Of a stretch of DNA of 64,000 nt, positions 38,991 to 48,622 are shown in pieces (positions within the stretch are counted from its first letter, which is position 1; every line of letters begins with the position of its first letter). Both the position numbers and the translations under genes were made by a program. The DNA comes from Rhodoferax ferrireducens (GTDB lineage Bacteria > Pseudomonadota > Gammaproteobacteria > Burkholderiales > Burkholderiaceae_C): the NCBI GenBank assembly GCA_002083775.1, contig MTEI01000001.1, positions 1-64,000 on the forward strand. Reading direction: 5' to 3'. The notes below the pieces were generated by a model that saw only the letters and a program-made list of their open reading frames with translations, had not been told where the DNA came from and ran no database searches.

Positions 38991-39871
38991 CAGTAGTTCA
39001 CTTTCTTCTCGACAAAGCGGAATTGCACCACGGTGAGCGCGACCACTATCACCATCAGCACCACCGACTGCGCCGCCGAGCCGCCCAGGTCCATGGCCTT
39101 GAAGCCGTCAAAGTACACCTTGTAGACCAGAATCGCTGTCTCCTTGCCCGGGCCGCCTTGCGTGGCGGCGTCGATGATGGCGAAGGTGTCAAAAAACGCG
39201 TAGACGATGTTGATCACCAGCAAGAAAAACGTGGTGGGTGAGAGTAGCGGGAAAACAATCGTCCAGAAGCGCCGCCAGGGCCGGGCACCATCAATGGCCG
39301 CCGCCTCGATCAGCGATTTGGGGATGCTCTGCAGCCCCGCCAGAAAGAACAAAAAGTTGTAAGAGATCTGCTTCCACACCGCCGCCATCACCACCAGCGT
39401 CATGGCGTGCTGGCTGTTGAGCAGGTGGTTCCAGTCGACGCCCAGCACGCGCAGCCAGTACGACACCACGCCCACACTCGGGGCAAACATGAACAGCCAT
39501 AACACCCCGGCCACGGCTGGCGCCACGGCGTAGGGCCAGATCAACAGGGTTTTGTAGGCTAGGGCACCTTTGACGATGCGGTCGGCAAACACCGCCAGCA
39601 GCAGGGACACGCTGATGCCCAGCACCGCCACCAGGCTGGAAAAAATGGCCGTGGTGTAAAACGAGGCCAGGTAGGTTTCGTCGTTCCACAGGTTGCGGAA
39701 GTTCTCCAGCCCGACAAATTCGACCGAGGTGCCAAAGGCATCCGACTGCTGTACCGATTGCAGCAGCGCCTGCGCCGCAGGCCAGAAGAAAAACAGCGTG
39801 ATCACCACCACCTGGGGTGCAACCAGCACCCAGGGCAGCCACTTGGAGCGAAAAAAGACGCGCTTTTCCAT
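38990..39871 (-). CDS. ugpA: sn-glycerol-3-phosphate ABC transporter permease UgpA
   Basis: A 293-residue inner-membrane permease, pairing with UgpE. Six helices are predicted; the EAA loop is [27 protein letters not shown]. The start [20 protein letters not shown] fits the family. It follows ugpB by 79 bases. Confidence 0.94.
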   Translation of the reverse strand: MEKRVFFRSKWLPWVLVAPQVVVITLFFFWPAAQALLQSVQQSDAFGTSVEFVGLENFRNLWNDETYLASFYTTAIFSSLVAVLGISVSLLLAVFADRIVKGALAYKTLLIWPYAVAPAVAGVLWLFMFAPSVGVVSYWLRVLGVDWNHLLNSQHAMTLVVMAAVWKQISYNFLFFLAGLQSIPKSLIEAAAIDGARPWRRFWTIVFPLLSPTTFFLLVINIVYAFFDTFAIIDAATQGGPGKETAILVYKVYFDGFKAMDLGGSAAQSVVLMVIVVALTVVQFRFVEKKVNY

Positions 39872-39950
39872 AAGGCGAAATTCAAAGAGACGGAAAAGGC
39901 GTCAGTATCGTCGTCAAACCAGTCAGCTAGCAGCCATCACGCGGCAGGCA

Positions 39951-41258
39951 TCATTTGCCCTTGTTGGCTTTCTCAAACCGCTCCAGCAACACATTGCCAC
40001 GGGTGACGATGGAGTCCAGTGCTTCTTTGGCGGTCTTTTTTCCGCCCCAGACCTGCTCCAACTCTTCGTCCTCAATGGTGCGGATCTGCACATAGTTGCC
40101 CAAGCGGATGCCGCGCGATTTGTTGGTCACCTTGCGGATCATCTGGTTCACTGCCACATCGGTGCCGGGGTTTTGCTGGTAGAAGCCGGACTTTTCGGTC
40201 AACTCAAACGCAGCAGTGGTGATGGGCAGGTAGCCGGTGCGTTTGTGGCTCTCGGACTGCACTTCGGGGCTGGAGATGTAGTTGAAAAACTGGGCCACGC
40301 CCTTGTAATCATCCGCTTTCTTGCCCGACATCACCCACAGGCTGGCACCGCCAATCACCGTGTTTTGCGGTGCGCCGGGTACATCCGGGTAGTACGGCAG
40401 AGGCGCCAGCGCCCAGGCAAACTTGGCGTTTTTCTTCACGTTGCCGTAAAAGCCCGCCGAGGTGGTGATCATGGCGCATTCGCCCGAGATAAAGGTGGCT
40501 TCAGGCACGTTTGCGCGGCCTTTGTAGACAAACAGGCCTTGTTTGGCCATGTTGGACAGGTTCTCGATGTGGCGCACATGCAGCGGTGAATTGATCTTCA
40601 TGCGCGCATCCAGCCCGGCCAGGCCGTTGGACTTGGTGGCGAACTCTACGTTGTGCCAGGCCGAGAAGCTCTCCAGCTGGGTCCAGCCTTGCCAGGCGAT
40701 GGTCAGCGGGCATTTGTGGCCGCTGGCCTTGAGTTTGGCGGCCGCCAGCGCCACTTCGGGCCAGCTGCTGGGCGCTTTGTTGGTGTCCAGCCCGGCGGCT
40801 TTGAAGGCATCCTTGTTGATGTAGAACACGGTGGTGGAGCTGTTGAACGGCATGCTCAGCATCTCGCCGTTGGGGGCGGTGTAGTAGCCACCCACGGCCG
40901 AGATGTAGGCCTTGGGATCAAACTTCTGCCCGGCGTCTTTCATCACCTTGGCCACCGGCACGATGGCACCCTTGCTGGCCATCATGGTGGCGGTGCCTAC
41001 TTCAAACACCTGCAGGATGTGCGGGGCGTTGCCGGCGCGGAACGCGGCCACCGCTGCGGTCATCGATTCGTCGTACGAGCCTTTGTAGGTTGGCACAATT
41101 TTGTAGTTGGTCTGGCTGGCGTTGAAACCCTTGGCCAGATCGTTGACCCATTCGCCGTTCACAGCGGTCATCGAGTGCCACCACTGGACTTCGGTCACGG
41201 CGTGGGCTGACAGGGCCGACATGGCAGCCAGGGCCATGGTTACAAGTTTTAATTTCAT
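39951..41258 (-). CDS. ugpB: sn-glycerol-3-phosphate periplasmic binding protein
   Basis: A 435-residue solute-binding protein with signal peptide MKLKLVTMALAAMSALSAHA. The mature part starts VTEVQWWHSMTAVNGEW, the family signature that forms part of the ligand pocket. AGGAGA lies eight bases before the ATG. It is first in ugpBAECQ, with a PHO-box-like sequence upstream. Confidence 0.95.
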   Translation of the reverse strand: MKLKLVTMALAAMSALSAHAVTEVQWWHSMTAVNGEWVNDLAKGFNASQTNYKIVPTYKGSYDESMTAAVAAFRAGNAPHILQVFEVGTATMMASKGAIVPVAKVMKDAGQKFDPKAYISAVGGYYTAPNGEMLSMPFNSSTTVFYINKDAFKAAGLDTNKAPSSWPEVALAAAKLKASGHKCPLTIAWQGWTQLESFSAWHNVEFATKSNGLAGLDARMKINSPLHVRHIENLSNMAKQGLFVYKGRANVPEATFISGECAMITTSAGFYGNVKKNAKFAWALAPLPYYPDVPGAPQNTVIGGASLWVMSGKKADDYKGVAQFFNYISSPEVQSESHKRTGYLPITTAAFELTEKSGFYQQNPGTDVAVNQMIRKVTNKSRGIRLGNYVQIRTIEDEELEQVWGGKKTAKEALDSIVTRGNVLLERFEKANKGK

Positions 41259-41301
41259 GCAATTCTCCTGGAGGTTAAAGCGCGCAGCATATGTACGCAG
41301 T

Positions 41302-41319
41302 GTGAAAGTCTCGTGACGG
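41302..41319 (-). promoter_or_regulatory. candidate PHO box upstream of ugpB
   Basis: On the minus strand, CCGTCAC-GAGA-CTTTCAC gives two 7-base direct repeats with a four-base spacer, the geometry of the PhoB box (CTGTCAT-N4-CTGTCAT); each half matches at five of seven positions. It lies 43 bases upstream of the ugpB ATG, with an ACATAT-like -10 after it. Phosphate-starvation control of ugp is established in E. coli; here it is inferred. Confidence 0.55.
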
Positions 41320-41535
41320 AAATATGGCGTTCTGCGTTTGTATGGATTAGACGCAGATTTGGCTCAGGCGGGCATCAGGGTTTCCATCAGGGGCGCGAAC
41401 ACTTGTCCTGAAGCCCTGCCAGAGGTACCACGCCCGCAGTAGGGCAATGCTGCGCTGCGGTAACATCGCCTGCCCAGCCGGAATGCACCTTCGACAGGCC
41501 GTTGAACTGCCGTTCTGGCGGCCATCACATCACCC

Positions 41536-44500
41536 ATGAACGCTCCCACCCCGCTCCAGTCCTTGTTGCCTGCAGGCGTTTTTGCGCCGCAAGAGCCGCA
41601 ACGCATCCGCGAGATTCCGTACAACTACACCTCTTTTTCTGACCGCGAAATCGTCATCCGGCTGCTGGGCGCACCCGCCTGGGACTGGTTGAACCGTTTG
41701 CGGGAAGAGCGCCGCACGGGTCGCTCGGCGCGCATGTTGTATGAGGTGCTGGGCGACATCTGGGTGGTGCAGCGCAACCCGTATTTGCAGGACGACCTGC
41801 TGGACAACCCGAAACGCCGCGTGCTGCTGGTGCAGGCCTTGCAACACCGCCTGTCTGAAATTGAAAAGCGCCGCAGCCCTGAATCCGACCCCGAGCGCGA
41901 CGCGCTGGTGGGGCGGCTGCTGGATGCGGCCACCAAGGCCGTGCGGGCGTTTGACGACAACTTTGTGGAAACCGCCACACTGCGGCGCAAGGCGCAGCGG
42001 CTGCTGGTCAAACTCACCGCCAAGGACAACATCAAGTTTGACGGCTTGAGCCGCGTTAGCCATGTTACGGATGCCACCGATTGGCGCGTGGAATACCCTT
42101 TTGTGGTGCTCACCCCGGACACCGAGGCCGAGATGGCCGCGCTGGTTGCGGGCTGCATTGAGCTGGGCCTGACCATCATTCCGCGTGGCGGCGGCACCGG
42201 CTACACCGGCGGTGCGATTCCGCTGACCTGGAAAAGTGTGGTCATCAACACCGAAAAGTTGGAGGCCATGACCGAGGTCGAGATGGTCCGGCTGCCCGGC
42301 TTGGATCACGAAGTGGCCACCGTCTGGAGCGAAGCCGGTGTGGTGACCAACCGTGTAGCCCACGCGGCAGAGCGCGCCGGTTATGTGTTTGCGGTCGACC
42401 CGACCTCGTCCGAGGCGTCGTGCATCGGCGGCAACATCGCCATGAACGCCGGCGGCAAAAAAGCCGTGTTGTGGGGCACGGCGCTGGACAACCTGGCCAG
42501 CTGGCGCATGGTCACACCGCAGGCCGAGTGGCTGGAAGTTACCCGCATCAACCACAACATGGGCAAGATCCATGACGTGGAAGTGGCCAGTTTCGAACTG
42601 CAGTATTTCAAAGCCGATGGCAAAACCAAGCTGCGTAAAGAGCGGCTCGACATTCCCGGCAAAACTTTCCGCAAGGAAGGCCTGGGCAAGGACGTCACCG
42701 ACAAATTCCTGAGCGGGCTGCCGGGTATTCAAAAAGAAGGTTGCGACGGCCTGATCACCAGCGCACGCTGGGTGGTGCACAAAATGCCTGCGCATACGCG
42801 CACCGTGTGCCTGGAGTTTTTTGGCAACGCCAAAGACGCCGTGCCGAGCATTGTCGAGATCAAGGACTTCATGTTCGCCGAGCAAAAGCGCAGTGGCGTG
42901 TTGCTGGCGGGCTTGGAGCATCTGGATGATCGCTATTTGAAGGCGGTGGGTTACGCCACCAAGTCCAAAAAAGGAGCCCAAGCCAACGGATCGAGCAGCA
43001 GCGTGCCCAAAATGGTGTTGTTTGGTGACATCGCCGGTGACAACGCCGATGACGTGGCGCGCGTCACCTCGGAAGTGGTGCGTATCGCCAACTCCCGCAG
43101 TGGTGAAGGTTTTATTGCTATCAGTCCGGAAGCGCGCAAAAAGTTCTGGCTGGACCGCAAACGCACCGCTGCCATCAGCAAACACACCAACGCCTTCAAG
43201 ATCAACGAAGACGTGGTGATTCCGCTGCCGCGTATGGCCGAGTACACCGACGGCATTGAGCGCATCAACATCGAACTCAGCCTGCAAAACAAACTGGCGC
43301 TACTTGATGCGCTGGACGAGTTTTTCAACCAGGGCAACCTGCCGCTGGGCCGCCAGGATGACGCGGGCGATATTTCTGCCGCCGAGTTGCTGGAAGACCG
43401 CGTGGCCCAGGCCCAAACCCTGTTGGCCGAGGTGCGCGCGTTGTGGTCGGGCTGGCTGCGCGATGTGGCGCCGCTGTTTGGCCAGCTGCAAGACCATTCC
43501 CTGCGGGCCAGTTGGAAGACGCAGATTCGCCAGCCGCTGCAGCAGATCTTCAGCGGGCTGGCGTTTGAGCCGATCCTGGCCGAGTGCAATGCCATCCACC
43601 AGCGTGTACTCAAGGGGCGCGTCTGGGTCGCGCTGCATATGCACGCCGGTGACGGCAACGTGCACACCAACATTCCGGTCAACAGCGACGACTACGCCAT
43701 GCTGCAAGCCGCGCACGGCGCGGTCAAACGCATCATGCTGCTGGCGCGCAGCCTGGACGGCGTGATCTCGGGTGAACACGGCATTGGCATCACCAAGCTG
43801 GAGTTTTTGACCGACGCCGAACTGCAGCCGTTCATCGACTACAAAGCCAAGGTTGACCCGGAAGGCCGCTTCAACAAAGGCAAGTTGCTCCGAAATACAG
43901 AGCTATCAGCCCATACAGATAAAGGGCTGGAGGCCGATTTCTTATATGCCGACCTGACCAATGCCTACACCCCCAGTTTTGGCCTGATGGGGCACGAGTC
44001 GCTGATCATGCAGCAGAGCGACATCGGCGCGATTGCCGACAGCGTGAAAGACTGCCTGCGTTGCGGCAAGTGCAAACCGGTGTGCGCCACCCATGTGCCG
44101 CGCGCCAATTTGCTCTACAGCCCGCGCAACAAGATTCTGGCCACCTCGCTCTTGGTGGAAGCCTTTTTGTACGAAGAGCAAACGCGCCGTGGCGTCAGCA
44201 TCAAACACTGGCAAGAGTTTGAAGACGTGGCCGACCACTGCACCGTGTGCCACAAGTGTCTTCAGCCCTGCCCGGTGAACATCGACTTTGGCGACGTGTC
44301 CATGAACATGCGCAACCTGTTGCGCAAGATGGGCAAAAAGAGCTTCAGGCCAGCCGGTGCGGCGGCCATGTTCATGCTCAACGCCTCCAGCCCGGAAACC
44401 ATCAAATTTGCGCGCGCCATGATGACCAAACTGGCGATTCCGGCGCAGCGGCTGGCGGCCGATGTGCTCAAGCTGGTGGCGCGCAAACAGACCAAGGCGC

Positions 44501-45465
44501 CACCCGCCACGCTGGGTGTGGCGCCGATCAAAGAGCAGATCATCCACTTTGTGAACAAAAAGCTGCCAGGTGGCCTGCCCAAAAAGACCGCGCGTGCCCT
44601 GCTGGACATCGAAGACAAAGACTACGTGCCCATCATCCGCGACCCGGGCACCACCACGGCCGAGACAGAAGCGGTGTTTTACTTCCCCGGCTGCGGTTCC
44701 GAGCGATTGTTCAGCCAGGTGGGCCTGGCCACGCAAGCCATGTTGTGGCACGCCGGGGTGCAAACGGTGCTGCCGCCGGGCTACCTGTGTTGCGGTTACC
44801 CGCAGCGCGGTGGCGGTGACTTTGACAAAGCCGAGAAGATGATCACCGACAACCGGGTACTGTTCCACCGCGTGGCCAACACGCTGAACTATCTGGACAT
44901 CAAAACCGTGGTGGTGAGCTGCGGCACGTGTTACGACCAGCTGCAGGGCTATGAGTTTGACAAGATCTTCCCCGGCAGCCGCATCATCGACATCCACGAG
45001 TATTTGCTGGAAAAACGCATCACCCTGGCCAATGCCGGCGGGTTTTTGTTCCATGACCCGTGCCACAGCCCGATGAAGCTGCAAGAACCGCTCAAAACCG
45101 TCAAGGCACTGCTGGGCGACAACGTGATCCAGTCGGACCGCTGCTGCGGTGAATCCGGCACGCTGGCGCTGAACCGGCCTGACATCTCGACCCAGGTGCG
45201 TTTTCGCAAGGAAGAAGAGATTCTGCAGGGTGAGGCGCAGCTGCGCGCCAGCGGCGCGGTGGGTGCCAAAGACAACCTGAAGATCTTGACCAGCTGCCCA
45301 GCCTGCCTGCAAGGCTTGAGCCGCTTTGGTGAAGACCTGCAAAACGGCCTGCTGGAGGCCGACTACATCGTCGTCGAGATGGCGCGCCAGATTTTGGGCG
45401 AGAACTGGATGCCCGAATACGTGCAACGTGCCAACGCCGGCGGCATTGAGCGTGTGCTGGTCTGA
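41536..45465 (+). CDS. giant FAD-linked / Fe-S oxidoreductase (DUF3683 type)
   Basis: A 1309-residue cytosolic or membrane-associated protein fused from several modules: an N-terminal DUF3683 region (about 1-180), an FAD_binding_4 (PCMH-type) domain ([39 protein letters not shown]), an FAD-oxidase C-terminal domain with [15 protein letters not shown], a double [4Fe-4S] ferredoxin segment ([38 protein letters not shown]), and two CCG (GlpC/HdrB-like) domains ([37 protein letters not shown]). It resembles D-lactate or glycolate-type dehydrogenases fused to their Fe-S subunit. The substrate is unknown. A palindromic element is read through near residue 790. Confidence 0.88.
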   Translation: MNAPTPLQSLLPAGVFAPQEPQRIREIPYNYTSFSDREIVIRLLGAPAWDWLNRLREERRTGRSARMLYEVLGDIWVVQRNPYLQDDLLDNPKRRVLLVQALQHRLSEIEKRRSPESDPERDALVGRLLDAATKAVRAFDDNFVETATLRRKAQRLLVKLTAKDNIKFDGLSRVSHVTDATDWRVEYPFVVLTPDTEAEMAALVAGCIELGLTIIPRGGGTGYTGGAIPLTWKSVVINTEKLEAMTEVEMVRLPGLDHEVATVWSEAGVVTNRVAHAAERAGYVFAVDPTSSEASCIGGNIAMNAGGKKAVLWGTALDNLASWRMVTPQAEWLEVTRINHNMGKIHDVEVASFELQYFKADGKTKLRKERLDIPGKTFRKEGLGKDVTDKFLSGLPGIQKEGCDGLITSARWVVHKMPAHTRTVCLEFFGNAKDAVPSIVEIKDFMFAEQKRSGVLLAGLEHLDDRYLKAVGYATKSKKGAQANGSSSSVPKMVLFGDIAGDNADDVARVTSEVVRIANSRSGEGFIAISPEARKKFWLDRKRTAAISKHTNAFKINEDVVIPLPRMAEYTDGIERINIELSLQNKLALLDALDEFFNQGNLPLGRQDDAGDISAAELLEDRVAQAQTLLAEVRALWSGWLRDVAPLFGQLQDHSLRASWKTQIRQPLQQIFSGLAFEPILAECNAIHQRVLKGRVWVALHMHAGDGNVHTNIPVNSDDYAMLQAAHGAVKRIMLLARSLDGVISGEHGIGITKLEFLTDAELQPFIDYKAKVDPEGRFNKGKLLRNTELSAHTDKGLEADFLYADLTNAYTPSFGLMGHESLIMQQSDIGAIADSVKDCLRCGKCKPVCATHVPRANLLYSPRNKILATSLLVEAFLYEEQTRRGVSIKHWQEFEDVADHCTVCHKCLQPCPVNIDFGDVSMNMRNLLRKMGKKSFRPAGAAAMFMLNASSPETIKFARAMMTKLAIPAQRLAADVLKLVARKQTKAPPATLGVAPIKEQIIHFVNKKLPGGLPKKTARALLDIEDKDYVPIIRDPGTTTAETEAVFYFPGCGSERLFSQVGLATQAMLWHAGVQTVLPPGYLCCGYPQRGGGDFDKAEKMITDNRVLFHRVANTLNYLDIKTVVVSCGTCYDQLQGYEFDKIFPGSRIIDIHEYLLEKRITLANAGGFLFHDPCHSPMKLQEPLKTVKALLGDNVIQSDRCCGESGTLALNRPDISTQVRFRKEEEILQGEAQLRASGAVGAKDNLKILTSCPACLQGLSRFGEDLQNGLLEADYIVVEMARQILGENWMPEYVQRANAGGIERVLV
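43898..43935 (+). repeat. dispersed palindromic element, copy 10, inside the DUF3683 oxidoreductase gene
   Basis: CAGAGCTATCAGCCCATACA..GATAAAGGGCTGGAGGCC. It is the only intragenic copy in plus orientation. It is translated as [12 protein letters not shown] in the linker between the FAD-oxidase and ferredoxin parts. Its core GCCCATACAGATAAAGGG is identical to copy 14. Confidence 0.88.
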
Positions 45466-45498
45466 GCGCCAACCCAACCGAACACAAGGAGATTTCAG

Positions 45499-45912
45499 AT
45501 GGCAGGCCTGCAAAAAGACACCCCCAACCCGGAAAACATCACCGTCCATAGCGCTTCCAAAATGCTGGAAGTCAGCTTTTCGGACGGCGCCACCTTTCGC
45601 ATCCCGTTCGAGTTGCTTCGCGTGTGCTCTCCGTCGGCCGAGGTGCAAGGCCACGGCCCGGGCCAGGAAACGGTGCAGACCGGCAAGCGCGGCGTGGACC
45701 TGATCGCCCTGGAGCCGGTGGGCAATTACGCGGTGCAGCCCACGTTTTCTGACGGCCACAACACCGGCCTGTACACCTGGGAATACCTGTATTTTCTGGG
45801 CTCGCAGCAGGACAAGCTGTGGGAAGACTACGCGGCGCAACTCGCCGCCGCCGGTGTCGACCGCGACGCGCCGATGCCCGGCAAAGCCGCCAGCAGTTGC
45901 GCCACACACTGA
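45499..45912 (+). CDS. DUF971 family protein
   Basis: A 137-residue protein of the DUF971 family (gamma-butyrobetaine hydroxylase N-terminal-like fold): ITVHSASKMLEVSFSDG, IPFELLRVCSPSAEVQG, GNYAVQPTFSDGHNTGLYTWEYLY. This fold often binds zinc or assists Fe-S/Moco proteins; no role is proven. It follows the oxidoreductase by 33 bases with AAGGAGA upstream. In related genomes it tends to precede ubiE; here a convergent hemerythrin gene follows instead. Confidence 0.9.
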   Translation: MAGLQKDTPNPENITVHSASKMLEVSFSDGATFRIPFELLRVCSPSAEVQGHGPGQETVQTGKRGVDLIALEPVGNYAVQPTFSDGHNTGLYTWEYLYFLGSQQDKLWEDYAAQLAAAGVDRDAPMPGKAASSCATH

Positions 45913-45944
45913 TGCGAACGCTGGCCAGCGGCTGCGGGCCAGGC

Positions 45945-46346
45945 CTACATCACATGCGAGAGATAAGCGCCCAAACGGCCATCTGCAGTGAGGATGTGCT
46001 CGGTCAGCCAGCGCTCCAGAAACTGAATGTGTTCTTCTGAAAAGGCTTTGTTCGACGCCATGATTTCCTGCTGAAGCTCCAGGGCGCTTTGAATGAGTTC
46101 TTGGTGCTCGGTCTTGTGCTCGGTCAGTTCCGGGTAACGGTGCTTGAGCATCAAGCGCTCCTCGTGGCTGAAATGCCAGACCGTGCAGTTGACCAACTCT
46201 GTCAAGGTGGCCGCCAGGTATTCTTTCGACTCCCCTTGCGTGAGAGCATGGTTGAGAATGTTGAAAATGTGGATCAGCTTGCGATGATCGTCATCGATCT
46301 CGTCGACGCCCACACTCAGTACGTTGTCCCACACCAGATCTTTCAT
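45945..46346 (-). CDS. bacteriohemerythrin
   Basis: A 133-residue single-domain hemerythrin. Di-iron ligands are apparent in DEIDDDHRKLIHIFN, WHFSHEERLM, HKTEHQELI and WLTEHILTAD. Such proteins bind O2 reversibly and may supply respiratory enzymes or sense O2. The true start is MKDLVWDNVLSVGVDEID. A candidate class II FNR-type promoter lies upstream, fitting expression at low oxygen. Confidence 0.92.
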   Translation of the reverse strand: MKDLVWDNVLSVGVDEIDDDHRKLIHIFNILNHALTQGESKEYLAATLTELVNCTVWHFSHEERLMLKHRYPELTEHKTEHQELIQSALELQQEIMASNKAFSEEHIQFLERWLTEHILTADGRLGAYLSHVM

Positions 46347-46421
46347 AAGCCTTCTCCTGCAGCAAACGCCAAAGCCCGACATGGGGTTTGGCTGACATGT
46401 GTCACCCTTGATTCCAAAGTG

Positions 46422-46462
46422 ACTATACGCGCCAGATTCACCGTTCTTTCGACATAGATCAA
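46422..46462 (-). promoter_or_regulatory. candidate class II FNR/ANR-dependent promoter of the hemerythrin gene
   Basis: On the minus strand TTGAT-CTAT-GTCGA (46449-46462) matches the FNR box TTGAT-N4-ATCAA at eight of ten positions. Twenty-one bases later lies TATAGT (46422-46427), a good -10 hexamer. That distance places the box near -41.5, the geometry of an FNR-activated promoter. The regulator itself is not in the window. Confidence 0.6.
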
Positions 46463-46539
46463 GGAATGCCAGTGGCACGGCACAGAAACCCACGCACCGC
46501 CGACCCACTGAGGTCGAGCCAAGGTTCGTATGTCTAATT

Positions 46540-46577
46540 GCCCTCCAGCCCTTTAAGAGTATGGGCAAGAAGCTACG
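46540..46577 (-). repeat. dispersed palindromic element, copy 11
   Basis: GCCCTCCAGCCCTTTAAGAG..TATGGGCAAGAAGCTACG, reverse orientation. Read on the other strand its core is GCCCATACTCTTAAAGGGC, close to the core of copies 10 and 14. Confidence 0.85.
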
Positions 46578-46737
46578 ATTTTTGAATACTCTGGCAAGCG
46601 GGTGCGTCAGGTCTCAACCATTGTGATGCGGTGGGGCACGGGTGCGGAATCAGGTCAAGTCAGGTGCCTGTTTGATGTCTCGTTATGATCTGGTCGCACC
46701 CACAGGCCATCGATTTCAACGCCCCATCGTGCCCTGT

Positions 46738-47466
46738 TCACTCACATTGCAGGCTAACCGCTTGCATGGATGCGCCAGTTTGAACCTCGGAGACGATGAG
46801 GTTGATTTGCCGTGGATGGTCAGTTTGACCGGCAATTGCATGGAATTTTAAAGACTGGGCGCCCACATAGCGACCCACTGGGACATACTGCCTGACGACA
46901 AAATCGTGTTTCAAGAATTCACCCGTGTTCTCACCGGCTTTCACACGCGAGCTATGGTTGTGCTCGGTCACTGTCCAGTACGCCTTCCATTCTCCATTAG
47001 TAACCACGGGAGTCACCTTCGCCTCGAACGCATCGGCGCTTTCACTTTGCCGCAGTGTGATTGCGGCCCGCGCCGGTGCCTTCAAGTCGATGACTTGACC
47101 AGGAAATCGCCAATTGCGCCAGTCGCGCCCATTGCGCACCAGTTGGGGGGTGTAAATACCGCTCAAGCCGTTAGCCGCGGCTATTTCCTTCTGCCGAACC
47201 GTGAACGCAGGGTTGGCAAAACGGTCTTTCCATCCAATGTAGTCCCAATAGGCCACATGAAATGCTTGCGCCACGACGGGTTTGCCCTTGAGGGTTGACA
47301 GCCACTGATCTGCTGGTGGGCAGGAACTGCAGCCCTCCGATGTGTAGAGTTCAATCACCGGTATCAATCGATCCCCGGACGCGACTTCACACGCCGCAGG
47401 TGCCGCCAAGGCTGCGCAAGGAATCATCCACACGACGACGGATTTGACCAAGGGGCTGCTGCGCAT
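46738..47466 (-). CDS. DUF1223 family secreted thioredoxin-like protein
   Basis: About 242 residues. The start MRSSPLVKSVVVWMIPCAALAAPAAC gives a signal peptide; a longer frame upstream is less likely. The core shows ELYTSEGCSSCPPADQWLS, a CxxC-like motif within the thioredoxin-like DUF1223 fold, and GIYTPQLVRNGRDWR. Role unknown; redox or folding functions in the periplasm are possible. Confidence 0.85.
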   Translation of the reverse strand: MRSSPLVKSVVVWMIPCAALAAPAACEVASGDRLIPVIELYTSEGCSSCPPADQWLSTLKGKPVVAQAFHVAYWDYIGWKDRFANPAFTVRQKEIAAANGLSGIYTPQLVRNGRDWRNWRFPGQVIDLKAPARAAITLRQSESADAFEAKVTPVVTNGEWKAYWTVTEHNHSSRVKAGENTGEFLKHDFVVRQYVPVGRYVGAQSLKFHAIAGQTDHPRQINLIVSEVQTGASMQAVSLQCE

Positions 47467-47714
47467 ATAAAAAACCTCATACGAGTGGTACTGACGATTA
47501 GTCGCAGGACCGCAGGATTCCTTACCAGCCTGTGGGGCCAATCACTTTGCACCTAACTGGCGTTCAAAGTTGAAGGTCAAGAACAGAGCGGAACGTAGAC
47601 CCGCAAGGCAGCGCTAGCCGCCAATGGCAGCGACCAACCGTTCAGAAGTGGGTCAATCAAGGAAGGCCACCACTGTGTGCGTAAGTGCTAAATCAAACGT
47701 AGAAGGCAGCATCC

Positions 47715-48212
47715 ATGATCAACGTTCTTCCTTACACCCCTGAATACGCCGCAGGCGTCGTGTCAGTCATTCTGCCAATCCAGCAATTGGAGTTCGGTGT
47801 GCCAATCACGCTGGACGCCCAACCTGACCTGTTGGACATTCCTGGCTTCTATCAAAGCAAGGAAGGCAACTTCTGGGTTGCTACCGCTGGGACGGACGTC
47901 GTCGGAACCATCGGCCTGCTTGACATCGGAAACCGACAAGCAGCACTTCGCAAGATGTTCGTCGCCGCCTCTCATAGAGGCTCTGAACACGGGGTCGCAA
48001 AGCGACTACTTGACGAACTCCTAGCGTGGTCCTCAAAGAAGGGCATCGTGGAAGTCCTTCTTGGAACCACGGACCGGTTCCTGGCCGCGCACAGGTTCTA
48101 CGAAAAAAATGGCTTCTATGAGGTAACCAAGTCAAGTCTTCCAGAGACGTTCCCGGTCATGGCCGTAGATTCGAAGTTCTATCGGCGCGCCTTAAGCCAA
48201 AATGCCGTCTAA
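47715..48212 (+). CDS. GNAT acetyltransferase in a putative gene cassette
   Basis: A 165-residue GNAT protein. Motif A: ALRKMFVAASHRGSEHGVAKRLLDELLAWS, in which the glycine-rich Q/R-x-x-G-x-G/A loop is degenerate (RGSEHG); motif B: LGTTDRFLAAHRFYEKNGFYEV. The stop codon TAA lies within the first core site of an attC-like sequence, as is usual for mobile integron cassettes, and codon use is less GC-biased than in neighbours. Cassette GNATs include drug-modifying enzymes, but no substrate can be named. Confidence 0.85.
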   Translation: MINVLPYTPEYAAGVVSVILPIQQLEFGVPITLDAQPDLLDIPGFYQSKEGNFWVATAGTDVVGTIGLLDIGNRQAALRKMFVAASHRGSEHGVAKRLLDELLAWSSKKGIVEVLLGTTDRFLAAHRFYEKNGFYEVTKSSLPETFPVMAVDSKFYRRALSQNAV

Positions 48213-48263
48213 CCCTTCGCTGCAGCGGACAGCTTCGCCGCCCGCTGAGCTTAATCGTTGAGC
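48207..48263 (+). other. attC: attC-like recombination site (integron cassette)
   Basis: GTCTAAC (48207-48213) fits the R'' core RYYYAAC and GTTGAGC (48257-48263) fits the R' core GTTRRRY. Inside, GCT-G-CAGCGG (48219-48228) and CCGCTGAGC (48242-48250) pair with one unpaired G, the layout of the L''/L' arms with an extrahelical base. Length is 57 bases, the minimum size range for attC. No integron integrase gene is in the window. Confidence 0.78.
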
Positions 48264-48622
48264 GCGAAACCATAGTATCTAGATGACTGCTGTCTGGAAA
48301 TTCGACAGTCGGCTTTCAGCCTGAACCTGACCCCCAACACTGCATCCAAATATGTTGAAGGAGGGTGGTGGCGTTTGCGGGCGCGGGCACCATTCGCGTG
48401 GGGTGGTGGGTGGCAAGCCATTCGTGCTGGCGAAACAATGGTAAGTCGCTCACCCAATCACTCGCCCGCGAGCGTGGGCCGGAGAACGCGAGCCACGCCG
48501 CCCGCTTGGCGTCACCTGAAGAATATATGCATTTTATGCCTCTAGCCCTTACTGGATAAGGGCTGAAAGCTATGAGTTTTATATATTCCAGCAGCCATCC
48601 GACAGACTGACCAGCCAAAAAA
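48264..48622. other. intergenic region after the cassette
   Basis: No gene is supported between the attC site and ppc. It contains palindromic copy 12. An open frame of 167 codons on the minus strand (48316-48819) runs into ppc out of frame and has no family signature. Confidence 0.5.
48538..48573 (-). repeat. dispersed palindromic element, copy 12
   Basis: GCCTCTAGCCCTTACTGG..ATAAGGGCTGAAAGCTATG in reverse orientation, with a clean AGCCCTTA / TAAGGGCT stem. It is 50 bases beyond the ppc stop. Confidence 0.92.

Larger units (their letters stand above)
46347..46737. other. intergenic region, hemerythrin to DUF1223
   Basis: No gene is supported. It holds the hemerythrin promoter candidate and palindromic copy 11. 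Short open frames (for example 46642-46851 on plus) lack a ribosome binding site and family features. Confidence 0.55.

Noticed and set aside
41364-41624. 86-codon open frame on minus in the gap between ugpB and the oxidoreductase
   Set aside because: Overlaps the oxidoreductase start, no ribosome binding site and no family signature.
43942-45909. 655-codon open frame on minus, opposite the DUF3683 oxidoreductase and DUF971 genes
   Set aside because: Antisense shadow spanning two well-supported genes.
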